NCBI GenBank assembly: GCA_949358305.1
Contig: OX442318.1
Location: 2,466,501 to 2,530,500 of the forward strand
Reading direction: 5' to 3'
Length of the DNA: 64,000 bases
DNA from: Strigamia acuminata
Lineage: Eukaryota; Arthropoda; Chilopoda; Geophilomorpha; Linotaeniidae
The position numbers and the translations under genes are program-made. The notes beneath the pieces are model-generated. The model ran no database searches. It saw only the letters and a program-made list of their open reading frames with translations, and was not told the origin of the DNA. Positions 57,599 through 64,000 of this stretch are shown here, one piece after another (positions within the stretch are counted from its first letter, which is position 1; every line of letters starts with the position of its first letter).

Positions 57599-58000
57599 TG
57601 TCACGGGCATGGTTTTCACAACCCATTCTAATTTCTCTTAATTTACCCAATTCCTACCTTTGTCTCTCTGTTATTTCATTTCAGTGTTCCTAAGTTATTC
57701 TACTTTGAATGGGCGCAAATAATTCTTTGCGCATCATGTTTCTTTTACCTTACCCCTCTCTTTTTCTGATTAGTTAGACTCTTCCAACATTTTATATTAT
57801 TTCCTATTTTATTTAACCTAGATGACTCATTGATGCCGACTCATTCTAACAATATATGCGCATGGAGTTCCTTGCGCATCTCATTTATTTCCAACAATCA
57901 CATTTAATTCTACTTTCCTCCTCCTCTTAGAAATAATTATTCACACTAATAGTTTGGCCCACTGATCACCTGATCAGAGGCTACATATAGCTTTGCTGAC
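57599..58000 (+). repeat. 3' LTR of the outer element, first 402 bp
   Basis: Identical by eye to 50201-50602. Interrupted at CTTTGCTGAC|TGTTGAG by the copia element, whereas the 5' LTR continues CTTTGCTGACCACAATAACG. Confidence 0.9.
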
Positions 58001-58238
58001 TGTTGAGTATTTGCCATATTATATAATATAGCACCATGGTATTTTGTTATTTACATTATGTTGTCTATGTATGTGGAGCCATCTGACGTCCTTTATGTTT
58101 CCTTTTATTTATGACGTCATTCATGTTAAAGATGGCGACTACGTGCGAGGTAGAATAAATGCTGTCTGTTAAATGTTTCCTTCAAGTCTTCCCTGCTTAA
58201 TTCCTGGGTTTCCAGTGCGTGGATCTTTAATGACAACA
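58001..58238 (+). repeat. Copia 5' LTR, 238 bp
   Basis: Begins TGTTGAGTATTTGCC and ends TGACAACA, with TGTTG/CAACA inverted tips. It contains an AT-rich TATATAATATAG segment near the start and AATAAA near 58154, a possible poly(A) signal. Confidence 0.9.
58112..58136 (+). promoter_or_regulatory. CRE (TGACGTCA) and YY1-like (AAGATGGCG) motifs in the copia LTR
   Basis: A perfect palindromic cAMP-response element lies at 58112-58119, with a half-site CTGACGTCC about 30 bp upstream. AAGATGGCG at about 58128-58136 matches the YY1 core. Both are repeated in the 3' LTR. Function is inferred from motif identity only. Confidence 0.5.
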
Positions 58239-58240
58239 AT

Positions 58241-58251
58241 GGTTATGGGCC
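58241..58251 (+). other. Primer-binding site of the tRNA-iMet anticodon-stem type
   Basis: GGTTATGGGCC, two bases after the LTR, is complementary to the initiator tRNA anticodon arm (GGCCCATAACC) rather than its 3' end. Drosophila copia uses the same internal site, primed by a half-tRNA. Confidence 0.8.
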
Positions 58252-58310
58252 TGTTCAGCTGGAAATAATACGGGAAGACGAGGAGTTTTGGTATGCGATA
58301 TCAAGGAGGA

Positions 58311-58392
58311 CAATTTCGCGGGTGAGGAAAATTTCGCGAGTGAGGAGAATTTCGCGAGTGAGGAGAATCTCGCGAGTGACGAGAGGTTTTTG
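58311..58392 (+). repeat. 18-bp tandem repeat in the copia leader
   Basis: Four to five units of TTCGCGAGTGAGGAGAAT, GC- and CpG-rich, each carrying the palindrome TCGCGA. Between the primer site and gag. Confidence 0.85.
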
Positions 58393-58958
58393 AGTAACTA
58401 AAACTGTGAGTAAATGTTTAATGGTGTTTTGTGCGACGAGAGGTGAAGAATTTCTATTTTCGACGTGTTATTGCGAGCCAGCGATGTTATGCCAACCGAT
58501 ACTCGTTTTGTGACAACTGTATTTCGAAAATGGCGCTCCCTGCTTGCGGTACATCTGGGATTTGATAGTGGAGAACTTGAGAACTAGGTTTAGAGTGGAT
58601 TGTGTGACTGTTTTCCCTGACATTCTGAGGACTTTGTGTTTTGGAGTTTTGGACCTGAACTGTGTTGTGGACAATGATTCGCCTGGAATTTGGACATTTC
58701 CTAGAAGCCATCCTGTGAATGCATCAACGTCCACGGACGCAACATCAACATTTTTGCTTATTTATTTGCTTGAATTTTTGAATTTTTTTTTATTTTGTCA
58801 AAAGTGATACTGACCATTTATCAAAGCGTTACTAACCCCTACACATTGCACTTGGTGTGGGTGTACGTGCTCTTGTTCAGTTTTTACTGGCAAGATTATC
58901 AGTGTGCGATTATCCCTTGGAGTGTGTGCGATTTTGATTTGGTGAAACGATATCAAAC

Positions 58959-61900
58959 ATGACCGAGGAGGGGAATAATCGGACTGGAACGGTCATATTG
59001 TCATGGGACAATTTTGCTCAATGGAAGGAGGAAATTGAGGTTTCATTAATGGACAGGAATTGTTGGAGCTTTTTGACTGAAACCCCACCTGGAGTGCCTC
59101 CAGTTACTGATTTGCGTGCCACTGAGCGTTATCAACAGCGCAAAGCTCAGGCCTACTCCACTATTTACAAGTCAATAGGAGCAGAGTTAAGACCGCATAT
59201 TTCACATACCAGAGATGGCAAGGTGGCTTGGGATGCCCTTTTGGCGCATTTTGAGCCGGTGTCACATTCACGAATATGTGCTCTATATGATGAATTGGCA
59301 GCCTTGAGGATTAAGCCGGGCGAAACAATACGTCTTTTCGCGCAACGGATCCGTGTGGTGCAGAAGAAGTTGACAGAGCTGGGTGAAGTGATCTCAGAGA
59401 TTTTTATTTGTTACCAGTTGATTCGAAACTTACCGGCAGAGTTTCAGCCTGTTGTATTGTCCATCCATAGGGGGCCGAAAGATAAGTTTACCCTGAATGA
59501 GGCTGAAAAGGAGCTCATTTCGGAAGAGGGCAGATTAAAGCAGCTTCAATCCGACAATGGGTCATTTAATTCTGCTGGAGTGTTTGCCGCTAGTGAGGAT
59601 AGAAATGTGTATCTTCAGGACGAGTTTGGGTATGACTACGTTGCGGTTCCCGATTACTCACAGATGCCTGTGCTACAGTCACAGCGACCGGGAGATGTGG
59701 TGAGGAACGATGAAAGTCTCTTTGGTCAGGGACAAGTAGCCATGGGAGGTGGACGTTTCTATAGGAATGTAGCTCGAGGAGGGACGGTTATTACATCGAA
59801 TCAACGCGGTGTACAGCGATTACCTCGGACAATTTACCGAAGAAGACCGGGAATGGTTGGATCTTCATTTGGCGGCCGGGGGACAGTCGATGGGCGACCT
59901 ACATTTGGGGGGCCGTGTTATCGATGCCAGAAGCCGGGCCATATGGCAAGGGATTGTACGGAGGTGGTTTATGTGTATGAGGATGAGGTGGTTCCATCTA
60001 CAGCCGTTGAAATCCTGGAGGAGAAGAAGACGATTCCCATGTTGTCCCTCGCTGAGGATCCTGGTTGTGCTGAATATGGACTTTTGACTGAAGCCCTTAG
60101 CGGGGGGTTTGAGACTAGATCTGACGATTGGGTTTTCGATACTGGAGCTACGAGTCATATTTGTCGGAATCGGAATTTGTTTACTAAGTTTATTGAGACA
60201 AAGGGGGATAGTATTAAATCTGCAGGGAGTCAACAGGAGACGCCCATAATGGGGATGGGTTCGACTGCGTTTTTGGACCGTTCTTCTGGTGGCCGACTGA
60301 ATCGGGTCACTTTTAATCGGGTTATCTATGCACCTGGAATCCGAAGAAACCTTGTATCTGGCCCGCGTTTGGATGACTTGGGTTGCCATTTCGTGGGGAC
60401 TGGTGGCAAGGTTTATATTTTTACCCCGGATTGGTCTAGAGTCATTATGGTTGGAGTTAAGGACCAAATTGGTGGATTGTACCATATTGTTCCGAACGTT
60501 CGAGAAGACCCGGGATTGAATGACACTCAGATTCCGGATCTAAATGAGAGAATACGCAATTATGCTTTGGTTACGAGTGAGGATAAATTGGAAAGTGATC
60601 GGTTGATGGACTTGAAGATTGATCATGTGGAGGTTCCTACCCGTCATATTAAGGATGACCCGGATCAGGTTTTGCTGTGGCACCTTCGATACTGTCATTA
60701 TAATCAGGACGACGTTAAAAGGACATCAAAGATTGATTGTGTCATTGGGATGCCATTGTTGGCCGGCAAGCCGGATCGCTGTGATGCCTGTTCCTTGGCG
60801 AAAGCGAGGTCGAGATCATATAAATCCATACCGGGACCGAGATCGAGTAAGCCACTTCAGCTTGTACACACGGATGTATGTGGACCCTTGAGTATACCAT
60901 CAAGAACTGGTTTTATCTATTTCGTGACTTTTACGGATGATTTTTCGCGTTACCGGACGGTGATAGGAATGAAGAGTAAGAGCGAGGTAGTTGATCATTT
61001 TAAGGTTTATCAGGCAAGGATGGAACGTCAAACTGGATATAAAATTATGGCTGTGAGGAGTGACAATGGCCTCGAATACTGTAACCGGAAGTTTTCTGCG
61101 ATTTGCGAATCCCAGGGTATTCGACACGAGAGGACTAACATTTATACGCCTCAAATGAATGGGGTGGCTGAGAGATTTAATCTTACCCTGATGAATGGAA
61201 TTCGATGTTGTTTGGACTATGCTGGCTTGGAGAATGATTTCTGGGAAGAGGCAGCCCACACTGTGTGCTATACCATAAATAGAATATCTCGAAGAGACAG
61301 TGATAAGACCCCGTATGAATTAATTTATGGTACAAAGCCTAATGTGAAACATCTTAGAACTTTTGGGTGCTTAGTTTATGCGAAGATTGCAGCAAAGACG
61401 TCCAAATTGGACAACCGAGCTAAAGCTGGAATTATGGTTGGCTACTCGTCAAAAACGATTGGATATCGTGTTTTCATACCGGGGGAAAGAGTTATTTGGG
61501 ACACATCCAATGTGGTGTTCGACGAACAGAAGATCGGCAGTGTTTGCGTGCTGGACCCGGAGATTACTCTGACCCCGAAGATTGATTTTGTTGAGGAACC
61601 AGAGGACGATTATTATGACGAGGACCCGATTTTGGGCTTGAATGGACCGGATGGAGAATTGGACAAACATGAGGATGAGGTCAAAACTCCGAAACTGGAT
61701 GAACATGAGGAAAGATTAATGGACAAGGTTGAAACTCAGGAAATCCCGGGGATTGAATCGCCACTTAGACCCTTGGGGGTTTTGGTCCACCCTCTGACGC
61801 CCGTGGTGAGCAGTGGAGGACGTGAAGTGGAGGATCTCCCATTAATTGGGGCCGTGAGATCACCGGTGGTCTCTGGATCCTCGAAGATGACTTCAGTTAG

Positions 61901-63785
61901 AGAAACAAGAAGTAACGCTAGCAAGATGAGATCGTGCCGTGATGTAGAGTGGTTTAGAACGGCCGTCCCGAGAAAGGATTTGAGGGGATATAATATCTAT
62001 TTTGGACTCTCCCAGAATTCTAGACAGTGCAAATCGGAGAATGATGTGATTGCTTTCTGCCGGGATTCCGGCCTTATGTACGATGCATCTTTATTTGTAT
62101 ACTCGACACTCAACCCGTTTACGGGCTGGCTGAACTCAGTGCCCGGTGAATGCGTGGAAACCGTGGAATTGACCCGCTCCGACTCTTGGGATGATTTGGC
62201 TTGGGGTGGCGAGGAATTATTCACCATGGAGGCTGGGGTCCCTGGATCTTATGAATCTGCCGTGAATTCGGAGAATTCTGAGGACTGGAGGGGAGCGATG
62301 AGTGACGAGATTTCGATTTTGAGGGCCCGTGATGTCTGGGACCTCACGGAATTACCGCCAGGAGTGAAGGTTCTGGGCTCTCGCTGGGTGTATGCGTTGA
62401 AGCGTGACGTTGATGGGAAGATCGCCCGCTTCAAGGCCAGATTTGTTGCCCAAGGTTTCAATCAGATTTATGGAGATACCTACGATGATGTTTTCTCGCC
62501 CGTCGTTGACTTTAGTGTGATTCGCTTGCTGTTTGTCCTGTTGGTTTGTACTTTAAGTTGGGTACATTGCCAATTTGATGTTAAAAGTGCCTACTTGTAT
62601 GCCAAGCTTAAGGAGACGGTCTACATCCGTCAACCTAAGGGATTTGTCACCAAGGGGAAAGAACACCTCGTTTGCCTCTTGAAACGTGCCTTGTACGGGC
62701 TTCATCAGTCTGGAAGGGCTTGGAATGATGAGTTTGACGCTTACCTGAAGTCCAGAGGTTTTGAGCCCTTATTATGGTGCAATTGTGTCTATCGACTGAA
62801 ATGTCGTACCATCTTAATCGTGTATGTGGATGACATTATTATTTTTGGCATTACGAATAGGGACATTAGTTTGGCATCTTCAATCATTGCCGAAAAGTTT
62901 GACCTGGTGAATTTGGGACCTGTAAGGAAGATGCTTGGAATTGAGTTTGAACAAACAGACTGTGGTTTTGTGATGCACCAGAGGGGTTATATTGGGGCTA
63001 TTCTGGAGAAATTCAAGATGTTTCTGCCTAGCAAGGCTGGATTGCCGATTGCTGTGGGGACGTTGATGTCGCGAGCTGACTCTCCCAAGACTGAAGGTGA
63101 ACGCACTGATATGCTGAAATACCCGTATCGGAGTCTCTTGGGTTGCTTCTCTTTCTTGTCCACGAGAACTCGCCCTGACTTGTCATACGCAACTAACATC
63201 TTTAGTCAATTCCAGTCGGATCCTGGTATTGTGCATTGGAATGGACTCGTGAGGATGCTTGGATACCTATTCCTCACTCGTGATTACTGTATGAAGCTCT
63301 CACGGGGCGCTGACTTGTTTTTGGAGGTCTTTACGGATTCTGATTATGCGAACAATCGCGACGATAGAACCTCGATTGGGGGAACGATTTTAGTGTTATC
63401 ATCCGTTCCAATATTTTGGAGGACCTTTAAGCAGAAATGTGTGACACTCTCTTCAATGGAGTCCGAATATGTGGCATTAACAGAGTCAATTAAGGACTTC
63501 CTATTCATTAAGCGCATAATGTTTGAGCTATGCCAATTTATTGCGTTTGATTTCTCGTTCGTCGTCTATTGCGATAATCAATCGGCAGTTGACTTCTCTC
63601 GAAATGCAGTCGAAAAGAGAAGAACCAAACACATAGACGTACGGTTCCATTGGATCCGCAATCTGGTTAGGGGTGGGGAAGTAATACTTGCCCACGTCGG
63701 TACAAAGCTTAATTTTGCCGATGGGTTTACAAAGGCTTACGATCGAGTTAAAATGTCCCACTTTTGTCGACGCCTCTTTGGATGA
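58959..63785 (+). CDS. Copia gag-pol polyprotein, 1608 codons, apparently intact
   Basis: Order from the start: gag with UBN2-like features, zinc knuckle CYRCQKPGHMARDC (C320, C323, H328, C333), and aspartic protease DTGATS (D394). Next come the integrase zinc site (H575, H580, C608, C611) and the DD35E core (D639, D702, E738), with the QMNGVAERFN signature. Reverse transcriptase has KARFVAQGFNQ, the first Asp in FDVKSAYL (D1207), LYGLHQSGRAW and YVDD at 1289-1292. RNase H residues are D1460, E1501 and D1539, with ADGFTKA near the end. Protease, integrase, RT and RNase H order is diagnostic of Ty1/copia. No stop or frameshift interrupts it and all catalytic residues are present, so the copy may be active. 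The ATG at 58959 is the first in frame before the gag domain. Confidence 0.97.
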   Translation: MTEEGNNRTGTVILSWDNFAQWKEEIEVSLMDRNCWSFLTETPPGVPPVTDLRATERYQQRKAQAYSTIYKSIGAELRPHISHTRDGKVAWDALLAHFEPVSHSRICALYDELAALRIKPGETIRLFAQRIRVVQKKLTELGEVISEIFICYQLIRNLPAEFQPVVLSIHRGPKDKFTLNEAEKELISEEGRLKQLQSDNGSFNSAGVFAASEDRNVYLQDEFGYDYVAVPDYSQMPVLQSQRPGDVVRNDESLFGQGQVAMGGGRFYRNVARGGTVITSNQRGVQRLPRTIYRRRPGMVGSSFGGRGTVDGRPTFGGPCYRCQKPGHMARDCTEVVYVYEDEVVPSTAVEILEEKKTIPMLSLAEDPGCAEYGLLTEALSGGFETRSDDWVFDTGATSHICRNRNLFTKFIETKGDSIKSAGSQQETPIMGMGSTAFLDRSSGGRLNRVTFNRVIYAPGIRRNLVSGPRLDDLGCHFVGTGGKVYIFTPDWSRVIMVGVKDQIGGLYHIVPNVREDPGLNDTQIPDLNERIRNYALVTSEDKLESDRLMDLKIDHVEVPTRHIKDDPDQVLLWHLRYCHYNQDDVKRTSKIDCVIGMPLLAGKPDRCDACSLAKARSRSYKSIPGPRSSKPLQLVHTDVCGPLSIPSRTGFIYFVTFTDDFSRYRTVIGMKSKSEVVDHFKVYQARMERQTGYKIMAVRSDNGLEYCNRKFSAICESQGIRHERTNIYTPQMNGVAERFNLTLMNGIRCCLDYAGLENDFWEEAAHTVCYTINRISRRDSDKTPYELIYGTKPNVKHLRTFGCLVYAKIAAKTSKLDNRAKAGIMVGYSSKTIGYRVFIPGERVIWDTSNVVFDEQKIGSVCVLDPEITLTPKIDFVEEPEDDYYDEDPILGLNGPDGELDKHEDEVKTPKLDEHEERLMDKVETQEIPGIESPLRPLGVLVHPLTPVVSSGGREVEDLPLIGAVRSPVVSGSSKMTSVRETRSNASKMRSCRDVEWFRTAVPRKDLRGYNIYFGLSQNSRQCKSENDVIAFCRDSGLMYDASLFVYSTLNPFTGWLNSVPGECVETVELTRSDSWDDLAWGGEELFTMEAGVPGSYESAVNSENSEDWRGAMSDEISILRARDVWDLTELPPGVKVLGSRWVYALKRDVDGKIARFKARFVAQGFNQIYGDTYDDVFSPVVDFSVIRLLFVLLVCTLSWVHCQFDVKSAYLYAKLKETVYIRQPKGFVTKGKEHLVCLLKRALYGLHQSGRAWNDEFDAYLKSRGFEPLLWCNCVYRLKCRTILIVYVDDIIIFGITNRDISLASSIIAEKFDLVNLGPVRKMLGIEFEQTDCGFVMHQRGYIGAILEKFKMFLPSKAGLPIAVGTLMSRADSPKTEGERTDMLKYPYRSLLGCFSFLSTRTRPDLSYATNIFSQFQSDPGIVHWNGLVRMLGYLFLTRDYCMKLSRGADLFLEVFTDSDYANNRDDRTSIGGTILVLSSVPIFWRTFKQKCVTLSSMESEYVALTESIKDFLFIKRIMFELCQFIAFDFSFVVYCDNQSAVDFSRNAVEKRRTKHIDVRFHWIRNLVRGGEVILAHVGTKLNFADGFTKAYDRVKMSHFCRRLFG

Positions 63786-63835
63786 ATTTTATGTATATAT
63801 GTAGCGGCGAATTATGGTGCTATAGGGGGCCGCAT

Positions 63836-64000
63836 TGTTGAGTATTTGCCATATTATATAATATAGCACCATGGTATTTTGTTATTTACATTATGTTGTC
63901 TATGTATGTGGAGCCATCTGACGTCCTTTATGTTTCCTTTTATTTATGACGTCATTCATGTTAAAGATGGCGACTACGTGCGAGGTAGAATAAATGCTGT
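63836..64000 (+). repeat. Copia 3' LTR, first 165 bp
   Basis: Identical by eye to 58001-58165, starting TGTTGAG, and cut by the window end. Confidence 0.95.

Larger units (their letters stand above)
50201..58000 (+). mobile_element. LTR retrotransposon without intact genes (LARD-like), 3' LTR split by a copia element
   Basis: Direct repeats 50201-50602 and 57599-58000 read identical over 402 bp by eye. A tRNA-type primer site lies 3 bases after the 5' LTR and a polypurine tract abuts the 3' LTR. The 6.57-kb interior has no frame with protease, reverse transcriptase or integrase motifs, only broken coding-like segments. Recent LTR identity with a dead interior implies mobilisation in trans. 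Superfamily (Gypsy or BEL) is undetermined. The rest of the 3' LTR should lie beyond the copia insertion, outside the window. Confidence 0.85.
58001..64000 (+). mobile_element. Ty1/copia retrotransposon, complete except for the end of its 3' LTR
   Basis: 238-bp LTR, primer site, a leader of about 700 bases, one long gag-pol frame, a purine run (ATAGGGGGC at 63822) and the start of the 3' LTR. The two LTRs read identical over the 165 bp visible in both. It is inserted in the 3' LTR of the outer LTR element; CTGAC at 57996-58000 is the likely target site, but the right-hand copy is outside the window. Confidence 0.95.

Noticed and set aside
59865-60485. 206-codon minus-strand frame and other frames within 58959-63785
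   Set aside because: Overlaps the copia gag-pol, whose motifs are unambiguous.

Overview
This is an AT-rich eukaryotic nuclear window: GT-AG introns, short conserved exons separated by kilobases, many tandem arrays, MITEs and LTR retrotransposons, and no operon-like packing. Two host genes are recognisable, a SPATA1-like gene (sperm/ciliary) and a heterotrimeric G-protein alpha subunit. Both point to a metazoan, most likely an invertebrate with a repeat-inflated genome. The species cannot be named from the sequence.

Left part (1-8.3 kb): a minus-strand SPATA1-like gene. Four exons (8267-8096, 4927-4849, 3170-2951, 756 to beyond the left edge) join with compatible phases at all three junctions into one open frame. 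One intron carries a 1.3 kb MULE with 9-bp target duplications and a gutted transposase. Another carries a 453-bp MITE with 8-bp target duplications. The amino-terminal exons were not identified with confidence.

Middle (8.3-38 kb): mostly non-coding. It holds tandem arrays with units of roughly 16-22 bp or 30-31 bp, several inverted-repeat elements, a CpG-rich stretch at 13.6-14.2 kb, and a dispersed 'CATATGG' repeat family. One family copy (34.88-35.69 kb) contains a 22-bp VNTR at a point where other copies in the window have nothing. A few exon-like stretches (9.9, 19.6, 28.6 and 34.5 kb) are listed with low confidence.

G-alpha gene (41.1-38.2 kb, minus strand): four consecutive exons encode the carboxy-terminal half, with the G3 (DVGGQ), G4 (NKLD) and G5 (TTATD) motifs and the stop codon. 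The polypyrimidine region before the first visible exon is a (TTTA)n microsatellite. Upstream exons were not found.

Right part (50.2-64 kb): two nested young LTR retrotransposons. The outer one (832-bp LTR, tRNA-type primer site, polypurine tract) has LTR copies that read identical over 402 bp, but its 6.5-kb interior has no intact gene. The interior holds coding-like frames broken by stops, and GCGCA-type motifs at unusual density. A Ty1/copia element with an intact 1608-codon gag-pol is inserted in its 3' LTR. That copia element has a half-tRNA-iMet type primer site, as in Drosophila copia, and LTRs identical over the visible 165 bp. The window ends inside its 3' LTR.
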